Source: an uncultured Eudoraea sp.
GTDB lineage: Bacteria > Bacteroidota > Bacteroidia > Flavobacteriales > Flavobacteriaceae
Assembly: GCF_947258925.1 (NCBI RefSeq)
Contig: NZ_CAMYKG010000010.1
Span: 1 to 64,000, forward strand
Direction of reading: 5' to 3'
Length of the DNA stretch: 64,000 bases
Position 1 is the stretch's first letter. Each line of letters opens with the position of its first letter. Below are positions 28,017 through 36,411 of the stretch, piece after piece. Position numbers and translations under genes: made by a program. Under the pieces are notes generated by a model. That model saw nothing but the letters and a program-made list of their open reading frames with translations. It was not told the DNA's origin and did not search any database.

Positions 28017-29822
28017 TTATCTTTTTAATGAAAAATGATTATTGATATACCTGGCCTCGCTACGCTGGCCTTCAAAATCAATGTAAGTAAGTTTAAACCA
28101 ATAGTCTGTAGAAGGCAATTCCCTGCCATTAAATGTACCATCCCAGCCAAGGCTCGTTTCATCTAATTGTTTCAGGAGTTTCCCATATCTGTCATAAACA
28201 TAAACCATAGGATCTTCAAGGTTACTAACTCCCAGTATATGCCAATAATCGTTAATTCCATCGCCATTGGGACTAAAAAAACTGGGGAATCCTACTACGG
28301 TAATTGTTTCAGATACCGAACCGCATCCATTGAGATCATTAATGGTCACCGTATGAATCCCAGGTGAAACATTAGTAAAAATATTACTGGTCTGGTATGC
28401 TTCATTGTCTATTTGGTATTCAAAATCACCCATAATATCGGTCAGCACTTCAACGGTATTATTATTTTGCAAATCTTCAATTAAAACGTCCGTTATTACG
28501 GGAGTTTCAGAAACGACAACTGCAATTGCAATAGTCGTTGAACACGTTTGCCCCCATTGTGTATTCGTAACCGTCAGGGTATAATTCCCTGCCTGGGAAA
28601 CCAGAATACTCGGTGTGGTTTCACCGGTATCCCATGAATACGAATAGCTGGGGTTGGGCATGGTTTCACCAATTTCTAATCCCGCGGAATCCTCACAAAT
28701 AAAAATTTCTGTAGGAATATTTAAAATGGGTGTTTCTATAACGTTTAGTTGAAATTGCTCTGATGCGTCATAACACCTTGGATTTTCTATCGAGCTGGTT
28801 CTAATATAGATGGTCTCCGTGCCCGCATTCAACGAATAGGGCGATATTATTGAATTTATGCCGAGCTGGGCATCATTTAAAGAATTGTGATAACTAACCC
28901 TGAAAGCAGCAGGATCCTGGGATCCCAGGACCTGACTATCCTTTTGAGTCAAGTCAAATCCGTTGGCTTCTGAACATAGCATTTCATCAGGTACGGGATT
29001 TGAAACCGGGGATGTATTGAAAGCAACTTGCACATCACTTATAATATTGGCCATTGATGTGGTGATTATTTCAACTCTGTACATGGCGGATACCAGTGCA
29101 TGCAGCGTTGAACCGGTTTCTCCTGCTATAAGCTGAAATCCAGACCCTGTATCACTATACCAGGTATAGCTCAGAGCGTCTGCAGTGGTAGCATCTAGAA
29201 TAATATTTTCGTTATCGCAGGCTGCGAGCGGTGGTCCAAGAAGATTGTTTATAATAGAGCAGTCCAGTGCATCAAATGGGTTTGTTATAAAAATATCACC
29301 GGAAAATTGAATTGAAAACCCTGAATTATTGTTACTAAAGTTATTTATCATCAGGTAATAATCCTCCCCGGGCATAACCTGTAACCAATCTTCATAGAGA
29401 ACAGTTGCGGTATTTCCTGTAGGGTCTTCCCCTACCCCCATAAAGGCTTCCTCATCACTGTTATCAAAGAAATTACAGCGGATAGGGTCTCCTAAATTAT
29501 TGCAGTCACTTGCCCGGTATAGTGCAAAATCCCAGTCCTCAGAGGTATCAAAACCAATATTGAAACCCAATTGCCCTGATGCGCCTGTTCGAAATCGATA
29601 CCAGGCCGAATTAGACTCTATTGCGCCGGTCATTGTTTGTTCCAGGCAACCACTGGTGGTTGCCCCGTTATAGTCATCCAAACCATATCCCTGAGTACCA
29701 CCATTTACAGGAGTATTACTGCATATAGGTACAGCATTGCTGCAATCAGCCGCCACCTGGGCCATTAGTGAGTTGGTCCCAAGAACTGTTAAAATCCAGA
29801 ATATTAAGCTTTTACACTTCAT
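28017..29822 (-). CDS. T9SS type B sorting domain protein (larger paralogue)
   Basis: A 601-residue protein with signal peptide (ends SLMAQ). Residues about 22-200 match the neighbour's N-terminal domain (DCSNAVPICSNTPV, NSAWYRFRTGASGQLGFNI, YYLMINNF). A middle part has Ig-like/PKD-like segments (SYSWDTGETTPSILVSQAGNYTLTV is one) absent from the smaller paralogue. The end is a type B sorting domain (FFSPNGDGINDYWHI, YDRYGKLLKQL, GWDGTFNGRELPSTDYWF). ATG 29822 gives a proper signal peptide; a start at 29876 adds a poor N terminus. Divergent from folE. Confidence 0.9.
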   Translation of the reverse strand: MKCKSLIFWILTVLGTNSLMAQVAADCSNAVPICSNTPVNGGTQGYGLDDYNGATTSGCLEQTMTGAIESNSAWYRFRTGASGQLGFNIGFDTSEDWDFALYRASDCNNLGDPIRCNFFDNSDEEAFMGVGEDPTGNTATVLYEDWLQVMPGEDYYLMINNFSNNNSGFSIQFSGDIFITNPFDALDCSIINNLLGPPLAACDNENIILDATTADALSYTWYSDTGSGFQLIAGETGSTLHALVSAMYRVEIITTSMANIISDVQVAFNTSPVSNPVPDEMLCSEANGFDLTQKDSQVLGSQDPAAFRVSYHNSLNDAQLGINSIISPYSLNAGTETIYIRTSSIENPRCYDASEQFQLNVIETPILNIPTEIFICEDSAGLEIGETMPNPSYSYSWDTGETTPSILVSQAGNYTLTVTNTQWGQTCSTTIAIAVVVSETPVITDVLIEDLQNNNTVEVLTDIMGDFEYQIDNEAYQTSNIFTNVSPGIHTVTINDLNGCGSVSETITVVGFPSFFSPNGDGINDYWHILGVSNLEDPMVYVYDRYGKLLKQLDETSLGWDGTFNGRELPSTDYWFKLTYIDFEGQRSEARYINNHFSLKR

Positions 29823-29928
29823 AGACAGGCATACCTTTTGGAATTTATAAAAATACCCCGTACTTATCCTTAACACTAATTTATGTTGTGTATCGCCTTA
29901 AACAGCGTATAAAGTGCCATATAATGTA

Positions 29929-29936
29929 TATCTTTG
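29929..29936 (+). promoter_or_regulatory. -7 box of the folE-cysS promoter
   Basis: TATCTTTG matches the Bacteroidota -7 consensus TAnnTTTG and lies 24 bases before the folE ATG. No clear TTG was seen at the expected upstream distance, so confidence is moderate. Confidence 0.5.
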
Positions 29937-29959
29937 CCCTTGCTAAAAGAGGTATCAGG

Positions 29960-30640
29960 ATGAAATTAGACAGTACATTGGAAGAACATTTTGAGGACTT
30001 TGGTAAAGATCATGTCTCATCATCTGAACAGACGCCAATGAGAAAAGATGCGTTTGTTTTAAGCGATGAAGAAAAAATTGAACGTATCCGTGAAAATGTA
30101 AGGGAAATAATGCTTACTCTGGGACTGGATATGGAAGATGATAGTTTAAACGGTACACCAGACAGGGTTGCAAAAATGTATGTAAAGGAACTCTTTGGTG
30201 GTTTACAGCCAAAGAAAAAACCTAAATCCTCCACTTTTGACAACAAGTACAAATATGGTGAAATGTTGGTTGAAAAAAATATCACAGTATATTCTACCTG
30301 TGAGCATCACCTTCTTCCAATTGTAGGAAAAGCGCATATTGCTTATATTTCAAATGGCACCGTGGTTGGACTTTCCAAGATGAATCGAATCGTTGATTAT
30401 TTTGCGAAAAGACCACAGGTTCAGGAACGCTTAAATATCCAAATTGTAAAAGAACTTCAAAAAGTTTTAGGGACCAAAGATGTTGCCTGTGTCATAGATG
30501 CTAAACATTTATGTGTTAATTCACGTGGAATACGCGATGTAGACAGTAGTACAGTCACCGCGGAATACGGTGGTAAATTTAAAGAAGAAGGAACCAGACG
30601 TGAGTTCCTGGATTATATCAACCTGGAAACCAATTTCTAA
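29960..30640 (+). CDS. folE: GTP cyclohydrolase I
   Basis: FolE makes dihydroneopterin triphosphate from GTP, the first step to folate. The 226-residue protein has the zinc ligands Cys114 and His117 in STCEHHLLP and Cys185 in KHLCVNSRG, plus GLSKMNRIVDYFAKRPQVQE. The ATG at 29960 is preferred; an in-frame start at 29888 lies upstream of the likely promoter box. cysS begins 15 bases after the stop, indicating an operon. Confidence 0.95.
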   Translation: MKLDSTLEEHFEDFGKDHVSSSEQTPMRKDAFVLSDEEKIERIRENVREIMLTLGLDMEDDSLNGTPDRVAKMYVKELFGGLQPKKKPKSSTFDNKYKYGEMLVEKNITVYSTCEHHLLPIVGKAHIAYISNGTVVGLSKMNRIVDYFAKRPQVQERLNIQIVKELQKVLGTKDVACVIDAKHLCVNSRGIRDVDSSTVTAEYGGKFKEEGTRREFLDYINLETNF

Positions 30641-30655
30641 TTGTATATAGGAAAA

Positions 30656-32140
30656 ATGCAATTGTATAAAACGCAAAACCTTATAGTTTACAATTCCCTT
30701 ACCAGTACTAAAGAACCATTCCAACCAATTAACGAAGGACATGTGGGAATGTATGTATGCGGACCTACAGTTTACAGCAACGTACATCTGGGAAATTGCA
30801 GAACTTTCATGTCTTTTGATATGATATTCAGATACCTCAGGCATTTAGGGTATAAAGTTCGATATGTAAGAAATATTACAGACGCGGGCCATCTCGAAGA
30901 TGACCTGGATGAAGGAGAAGATAAGATTGCGAAAAAGGCCAGGTTAGAGCAAATTGAGCCTATGGAAGTGGTTCAACGCTATACGGTAGATTTTCACAAT
31001 ATCCTTCAGAAATTCAACTTTTTACCCCCTAGCATTGAACCTACTGCTACGGGTCATATTATTGAACAAATTGAAATTATAAAAGATATCCTGGATAAAG
31101 GTTATGCCTATGAAATTAATGGTTCGGTATACTTTGACGTCAAAAAATTCAATGAGGCTTTTGAGTATGGCAAACTGAGTGGCAGGAAGTTGGAAGACAT
31201 GATTTCCAATACCCGCGAGCTTACTGCCCAGGATGAAAAGAAAAGCCCTCAGGATTTTGCACTTTGGAAAAAGGCGGAACCGCAACATATTATGCGCTGG
31301 CCTTCCCCATGGGGCGATGGTTTTCCGGGATGGCACCTGGAATGTACAGCCATGAGCACCAAATATCTGGGTGAGAGGTTTGATATTCACGGAGGTGGTA
31401 TGGATCTGAAATTTCCTCACCATGAATGCGAAATTGCCCAGGCCGAAGCTAGTAATGGCCAGGCTCCCGTAAAATACTGGCTGCATGCCAATATGCTTAC
31501 CCTAAATGGTAAAAAAATGGCCAAATCCACGGGGAATAATATTCTCCCTGATGAGATTTTCAGTGGTGATAATACCATTCTAAGTAAAGCATTTTCACCT
31601 TCTGTGGTAAGGTTTTTTATGATGCAGGCGCATTATACCAGTATTTTGGATTTGAGTAACGAAGCTTTGCTGGCCTCGGAGAAGGGATATCAAAGACTTA
31701 TGGAAGCCGTTAACGATCTTAACAAATTAAATACGGATAGTACTTCAGATTTTGATGTAAAAGCATGGAAGCAAAAGTGCTACGATGCAATGAACGACGA
31801 TTTTAATACCCCCATTCTAATCGCTAACTTATTTGAAGGAGTTAAACATATCAACCTGATAAAAGAAGGAAAGGAAAAAATATCCTCTGAAGATTTAAGA
31901 TTACTTAATGAGAGTATGACAGGCTTTGTTTTTGATGTTCTTGGCCTGGAAAATAAAAATGATTCGGGTAAGGATATGGAAAAATTGACCGGTGTGGTTG
32001 ACTTGCTTATTAAATTGCGCAACGAAGCCCGTGCAAATAAAGATTTTGGTACTTCAGATAAGATCAGGGATCAGTTGGCTGCCCTTGGTATTCAATTGAA
32101 GGACAGTAAAGAAGGTACTACTTTCAGTATGTCCGGATAG
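30656..32140 (+). CDS. cysS: Cysteinyl-tRNA synthetase
   Basis: Class I enzyme charging tRNA-Cys. In the 494-residue protein the HIGH-type motif is HLGN (44-47), the KMSKS motif is KMAKS in [11 protein letters not shown], and the zinc/cysteine-binding residues include Cys35 in YVCGPTVY, the Cys of [10 protein letters not shown] and the histidines of PHHECEIAQ. The DALR-type C-terminal part ends with the [16 protein letters not shown]-like segment. ATG 30656 is used rather than the TTG 15 bases earlier. Confidence 0.96.
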   Translation: MQLYKTQNLIVYNSLTSTKEPFQPINEGHVGMYVCGPTVYSNVHLGNCRTFMSFDMIFRYLRHLGYKVRYVRNITDAGHLEDDLDEGEDKIAKKARLEQIEPMEVVQRYTVDFHNILQKFNFLPPSIEPTATGHIIEQIEIIKDILDKGYAYEINGSVYFDVKKFNEAFEYGKLSGRKLEDMISNTRELTAQDEKKSPQDFALWKKAEPQHIMRWPSPWGDGFPGWHLECTAMSTKYLGERFDIHGGGMDLKFPHHECEIAQAEASNGQAPVKYWLHANMLTLNGKKMAKSTGNNILPDEIFSGDNTILSKAFSPSVVRFFMMQAHYTSILDLSNEALLASEKGYQRLMEAVNDLNKLNTDSTSDFDVKAWKQKCYDAMNDDFNTPILIANLFEGVKHINLIKEGKEKISSEDLRLLNESMTGFVFDVLGLENKNDSGKDMEKLTGVVDLLIKLRNEARANKDFGTSDKIRDQLAALGIQLKDSKEGTTFSMSG

Positions 32141-32197
32141 GTATGCGCCATCGTTGAGAAAATATATCTGTTTTGATCTCTAAATAATACTTTTTAA

Positions 32198-32419
32198 GTG
32201 AAAAAATTTCTAATAGCCCCTTTCGTGTTTTTAGTCAGGTTTTACCAGATGTTTATTTCACCTTTGACCCCGGCCACTTGCAGGTATTCCCCTACCTGCT
32301 CTCAGTACACACTTGAGGCTCTACAAAAACATGGGCTATTTAAAGGGGGATGGCTGTCCCTTAAACGAATATTCAGTTGCAATCCCTGGGGAGGAAAAGG
32401 GTATGATCCGGTACCATAA
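32198..32419 (+). CDS. yidD: Membrane protein insertion efficiency factor YidD
   Basis: A 73-residue protein with the YidD signatures [20 protein letters not shown] and [23 protein letters not shown], including Cys28, Cys34 and Cys61. YidD aids YidC-dependent membrane insertion. Start codon is GTG at 32198. It lies between cysS and lgt rather than next to rnpA/yidC. Confidence 0.93.
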   Translation: MKKFLIAPFVFLVRFYQMFISPLTPATCRYSPTCSQYTLEALQKHGLFKGGWLSLKRIFSCNPWGGKGYDPVP

Positions 32420-32557
32420 TCGCCCGCTTTTAAAAATCTTTGACCATTAATCAATTTTAACTTAAATCTATAAGAACAATAGACATTAAAAGTTCAGTTA
32501 CTTTTTACCATTGGCCTCTTTTCTATTTTCTTATCTTAGCCACTTAAAATTCGTTCT

Positions 32558-33520
32558 ATGTATTTTTTAGGTTTTGTCTGGAATCCGGATGACACCCTTT
32601 TCAAAATAGGTGTTTTGCAAATAAAATACTACAATCTTTCATGGATTGTGGCCTTTGCCCTTGGTTGGTTTATTACCAAAAAGATTTTCTTAAATGACAA
32701 AAAATCCCTGGAGCAATTAGATTCCCTCTTTATCTATACGGTGCTCTCTACAATGCTTGGAGCACGTCTGGGACATGTCTTTTTTTATGACTGGCCTTAT
32801 TATAAGAATCATCTTATAGAAATTCTTCTTCCCATAAGGGAACGTGCCGGCAGTACATTATTTGGAATAATTAATGGCTATGAATTCACTGGTTTTACAG
32901 GGCTGGCAAGCCATGGCGCCGCTATTGGAATTATTATTGGCATGTACCTGTTAACCAGAAAGTATAAAGACCTTAAAATGCTTTGGCTTCTGGATCGTGT
33001 CGTAATTCCGGTATCTATAGGGGCATTTTTCGTGAGATTAGGTAATTTTTTTAACTCCGAGATAAATGGCAAAATAACCGATGAAAACTTTGCGTTTGCT
33101 ACAAAATTCGTTCGGGACTCCGATGATATGCCGGCAGCCTCAGCCTTGCAGATAACGAAGGAAAAAACGGTTAACGCAGCCTATAAAGCATTGGAAAACA
33201 ACTCTGATTTTTCTGAATATTTCAGCGCTATTCCCTTCAGACATCCGGCGCAATTATATGAAGGTGTTGCCTATATTTTTGTTTTTATCATCCTTTATTA
33301 CCTCTACTGGAAGACAGACAAAAAGGAGCATCCCGGATTTTTATTTGGGTTATTCCTGGTTTTGCTTTGGACTATTAGGTTCTTCGTTGAATTTGTCAAG
33401 AAAAGTCAGGGTGGGTTTGAAGAGACCTTAGGGCTAATATCAACAGGACAATGGTTGAGTATTCCATTTATCCTTGTGGGCTTTTATTTTATGTTCAGAA
33501 AAAAGAATGTTTCCGCTTAG
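32558..33520 (+). CDS. lgt: Prolipoprotein diacylglyceryl transferase
   Basis: Lgt attaches diacylglycerol to the lipobox cysteine of prolipoproteins at the inner membrane. The 320-residue protein has about seven membrane helices and the conserved GARLGHVFFYDW, LASHGAAIGIIIG, FFVRLGNFFNSEINGK and HPAQLYEG segments with the essential Arg, His and Asn residues. A hydrophilic insert around residues 180-225 separates the last two motifs. The neighbouring DUF192 lipoprotein and others in this window would be its substrates. Confidence 0.95.
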   Translation: MYFLGFVWNPDDTLFKIGVLQIKYYNLSWIVAFALGWFITKKIFLNDKKSLEQLDSLFIYTVLSTMLGARLGHVFFYDWPYYKNHLIEILLPIRERAGSTLFGIINGYEFTGFTGLASHGAAIGIIIGMYLLTRKYKDLKMLWLLDRVVIPVSIGAFFVRLGNFFNSEINGKITDENFAFATKFVRDSDDMPAASALQITKEKTVNAAYKALENNSDFSEYFSAIPFRHPAQLYEGVAYIFVFIILYYLYWKTDKKEHPGFLFGLFLVLLWTIRFFVEFVKKSQGGFEETLGLISTGQWLSIPFILVGFYFMFRKKNVSA

Positions 33521-33546
33521 TGAATATCGAGTAAACATACGGTAAG

Positions 33547-34038
33547 ATGAAAACACTGACGTTATATGGTTTTTTCTTGATTTTGGCCTTCGCAACGCTT
33601 GGTAGTTGCAAAGAAGACCAGAAAAAAGTTGTAAAAACTGAACCCATAACATTTACAAAAGAGGGAGAATTAACTATCTATAAGGCGGAATCTGACTCTA
33701 TAATTGTTAAATACGATATTGAAATCGCCGAATCTGATTATGAGACACAGACAGGTCTTATGTACAGAGAATCCATGGAGCTGGATAAGGGGATGTTTTT
33801 TATCTTCCCGGATGTGCTTTTTCATTCTTTTTATATGAAAAACACCAAAATTCCCCTCGATCTTATATTTATAGACGAGGAACTGAGGATTGCGAGTTAT
33901 AAAGAAAATGCCCAACCTATGGATGAGACCGGCCTGTCATCCGAAGTCCCGGTTCAATATGTACTGGAACTCAATGCCGGACAGCGTAAAAAATATGCGT
34001 TGGAAGTTGGCGATCGCATTGCGTTTATACGAATGTAA
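33547..34038 (+). CDS. DUF192 family lipoprotein
   Basis: A 163-residue protein with lipoprotein signal ending LGSC (Cys21). The DUF192 core is clear: TQTGLMYRESMELDKGMFFIFP, SFYMKNTKIPLDLIFID and a C-terminal VPVQYVLELNAG. DUF192 proteins are small periplasmic or surface proteins of unknown function. It starts 26 bases after lgt and is followed 10 bases later by a GNAT gene, so the three may be co-transcribed. Confidence 0.88.
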   Translation: MKTLTLYGFFLILAFATLGSCKEDQKKVVKTEPITFTKEGELTIYKAESDSIIVKYDIEIAESDYETQTGLMYRESMELDKGMFFIFPDVLFHSFYMKNTKIPLDLIFIDEELRIASYKENAQPMDETGLSSEVPVQYVLELNAGQRKKYALEVGDRIAFIRM

Positions 34039-34048
34039 AAAGTAGAAA

Positions 34049-34576
34049 ATGAACTTACTTCTTGAAGGGGAGGAAAGTGATCGACTTATTTTCCGTAAAG
34101 TAGCAAAGACTGATTTTGATAGTTGGTTACCATTTCACCAGGAGCCCTTGAGTTCAATACATTTTGCCGGTGAGATTTTTGAACCTGAGGTAGCTTGCCA
34201 AAATTGGTTTACGAAAGTATTTAAAAGATATAAAAACAATCTTGGTGGACTTAATGCCTTAATAAGTAAAGATAGCGGGAAACTTATAGGCATGTGTGGC
34301 CTTTTGATACAAACTGTGGATGAAATTCAGGAACTGGAGATAGGTTATTCTATCTTACCTGAATACTGGAGACAAGGTTACGCCTCCGAGGCAGCCAAAA
34401 AGTGTAAGGCTTACGCTTTTGAACATAAGCTGGCCGAATCCATCATTTCAATCATCCATATAGATAATATTGGATCACAAAAAGTAGCCCTTAATAACGG
34501 AATGCATTTAGATAAAACCACGACCTATAAGGGTATACCGGTTCATATTTTTAGGGTATATCTTCCTGAAAGTTGA
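34049..34576 (+). CDS. GNAT family N-acetyltransferase
   Basis: The 175-residue protein resembles RimJ/RimL-type acetyltransferases: an N-terminal DRLIFRKVAKTDF segment, a central IGMCGLL strand, EIGYSILPEYWRQGYASEA with the acetyl-CoA-binding R-x-x-G-x-G/A-like loop (about 102-112), and a C-terminal NIGSQKVALNNG. The target amine is not predictable. Confidence 0.88.
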   Translation: MNLLLEGEESDRLIFRKVAKTDFDSWLPFHQEPLSSIHFAGEIFEPEVACQNWFTKVFKRYKNNLGGLNALISKDSGKLIGMCGLLIQTVDEIQELEIGYSILPEYWRQGYASEAAKKCKAYAFEHKLAESIISIIHIDNIGSQKVALNNGMHLDKTTTYKGIPVHIFRVYLPES

Positions 34577-34633
34577 TATTAATTTAATCTGAATTAATAA
34601 GAAAGGCTTCCCGAATGTATCACAATTTGATAA

Positions 34634-34840
34634 TTATGTCTTGCTAGAACAGGTACTTAATCCGAAAGGAGCATAAAGTGGACAAAAACTAACTAAACTG
34701 GTTAAGACAAATATACCGGCCAGCGCCAGCAAAACTATACCCAATGTCCCGGTAACTGTACCCGTAAAATAGAGCACAAAGAAAATTGCCGCAATAATAA
34801 ATCGAATCGTTCGATCCGCAGATCCCATATTCTTTTTCAT
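34634..34840 (-). CDS. DUF2892 (YgaP-like) membrane protein
   Basis: A 68-residue protein with an amphipathic start (MKKNMGSADRTIRFIIA), two membrane helices and the terminal CPLYAPFGLSTC motif common in DUF2892 proteins. Related segments form the membrane part of the rhodanese YgaP. It follows a 31-codon gene on the same strand by 10 bases. Confidence 0.87.
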   Translation of the reverse strand: MKKNMGSADRTIRFIIAAIFFVLYFTGTVTGTLGIVLLALAGIFVLTSLVSFCPLYAPFGLSTCSSKT

Positions 34841-34850
34841 AATGGTTTAT

Positions 34851-34946
34851 TTAATTAAAAATATAGTCCAGTAAAAAGACCAGACCCGTAATCAATCCCA
34901 AACAAATAGTGCATGCCTGAATCAACTTTATTACTTTTTTACTCAT
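34851..34946 (-). CDS. Putative 31-residue single-pass membrane protein
   Basis: ATG at 34946 opens a 31-codon frame ending TAA at 34853-34851. The sequence starts MSKKVIKLIQACTIC and continues into one hydrophobic helix (about residues 12-29) ending DYIFN. It sits 10 bases upstream of the DUF2892 gene in the same direction. A start with two lysines, a perfect helix and the tight spacing suggest a real small gene; no family is recognised. Confidence 0.55.
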   Translation of the reverse strand: MSKKVIKLIQACTICLGLITGLVFLLDYIFN

Positions 34947-35090
34947 CGTACACTTTATTTGTTTTACGGGCAACTAAAAATATGAAATATAAAATAAATT
35001 GTAATTAGCTTATTTAACCCAATTGCATAATCATAAATAAAACTTCTGACAGCTAACTACTATATTTGTTTGAAATACGTATCCGCCATT

Positions 35091-36347
35091 ATGACCCAAA
35101 TCCAGCACTGGGCTGTTTTTCTCAATAATCAATCCAATAAACAGGGCTTTATTGAGCAATTGCTGTCAGAAACTAATCTCCCTGCTCCTTTTAAGTCTTT
35201 AAAAGGATTGAATGGCGCATTATTCTCCAAACTGGCCCTGGACGATTTTATTGAAGAAGAAGTCAGGCATGATCTCAAGTTACTTACTTCATCAACCTCT
35301 CAAAGCCTTCAATCTATGAGTAGTGGGGAGCGTAAAAAAGCACTGTTAAACTATCTTCTGGAAACTAAACCAGGCTTTCTGATATTAGACAATCCATTTG
35401 ATAATCTGGATAGGGGATCACAAAGCCAACTCAAAGAAATTCTCTATGGTATTTCTGATCACGTGGTCATAATTCAATTAATCAGCAGGTCGGCAGATCT
35501 GCTTCCTTTTGTTACCAACTATTTTCGCCTGGTATCCAATGAACTGATTATCATCAAAGACCTTTCATTACTGGAATCCAAAAAAACACAAAATTTTCGC
35601 GGTAAAGTCCCCGAACCATTAGATCACTTTAAGTATTCCCACGAAAATCTTATTGAATTTAACAATGTCTCAGTACGCTATGAACAGAAACCCGTCCTAC
35701 AAAAAATTAACTGGACCATTAAACCGGGAGAATTCTGGGAATTGACCGGCAAAAATGGAAGTGGTAAAACCACACTTCTTTCTATGATCACAGGCGATAA
35801 CCCTAAAGCTTACGGAGAGAATATTTTTCTTTTTGGTACCCGGAAAGGGAGTGGTGAAAGTGTTTGGGATATCAAAAAAAATATTGGCTATTTTACTCCT
35901 GCCATGGTAGATCGGTTCAAGGGCTACCATAGTCTTGAAAATATGCTGATTTCAGGGCTTTTAGATTCAATTGGACTTTATATTAAACCCCATGAATCGC
36001 AACTAAGGCTAGCCAGGGAATGGCTTGCGCTACTGGGAATGGAAAATAAAAAGAATAGTTATTTTCATGACCTAAGTCTGGGTCAACAGCGACTAATCAT
36101 GTGCGTAAGGGCAATGATTAAGCACCCGCTTCTTTTAATCCTCGATGAGCCAACAGCCGGCCTGGATGATGAAAGTGCTGCCCTGGTTGTTGCTCTAGTA
36201 AACAAAATGGCTGCTGAAAGTCAGACTACAACCATTTTTGTATCACATAGAAAGGAACCGCAATTAAAGGCTCATTCTGTATACCAATTAGAATTGACCT
36301 CAGAGGGGTCTGTTGGTAAGGTATCAGAAATACAAAATAGAAATTAG
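35091..36347 (+). CDS. ModF-like tandem ABC ATPase (second half intact, first half degenerate)
   Basis: A 418-residue soluble protein with two ABC-type halves. The C-terminal half has Walker A GKNGSGKTT (about 221-229), signature LSLGQQRL and Walker B LLLILDEPTAGLDDES. The N-terminal half has a signature SMSSGERKKALL and Walker B-like FLILDNPFDNLD (Asn where the catalytic Glu should be) but no Walker A. This uneven layout occurs in other ModF/PhrA-like proteins. Role in molybdate transport is only by family name; no molybdate genes are near. ATG 35091 is used; a TTG at 35070 is possible. Confidence 0.82.
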   Translation: MTQIQHWAVFLNNQSNKQGFIEQLLSETNLPAPFKSLKGLNGALFSKLALDDFIEEEVRHDLKLLTSSTSQSLQSMSSGERKKALLNYLLETKPGFLILDNPFDNLDRGSQSQLKEILYGISDHVVIIQLISRSADLLPFVTNYFRLVSNELIIIKDLSLLESKKTQNFRGKVPEPLDHFKYSHENLIEFNNVSVRYEQKPVLQKINWTIKPGEFWELTGKNGSGKTTLLSMITGDNPKAYGENIFLFGTRKGSGESVWDIKKNIGYFTPAMVDRFKGYHSLENMLISGLLDSIGLYIKPHESQLRLAREWLALLGMENKKNSYFHDLSLGQQRLIMCVRAMIKHPLLLILDEPTAGLDDESAALVVALVNKMAAESQTTTIFVSHRKEPQLKAHSVYQLELTSEGSVGKVSEIQNRN

Positions 36348-36411
36348 AATGTTACAAGTTAGATAATGAGTCGTCTAAAAAGTGTTTAAACTCAACAAGA
36401 AAAAGTACAAT

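Noticed and set aside
31022-31486. 154-codon minus-strand frame
   Set aside because: Antisense shadow of cysS with no recognisable protein features.
36382-36411. Upstream GTG start for the serine hydrolase
   Set aside because: It adds a lysine-rich stretch before the signal peptide; ATG 36412 gives a normal one.
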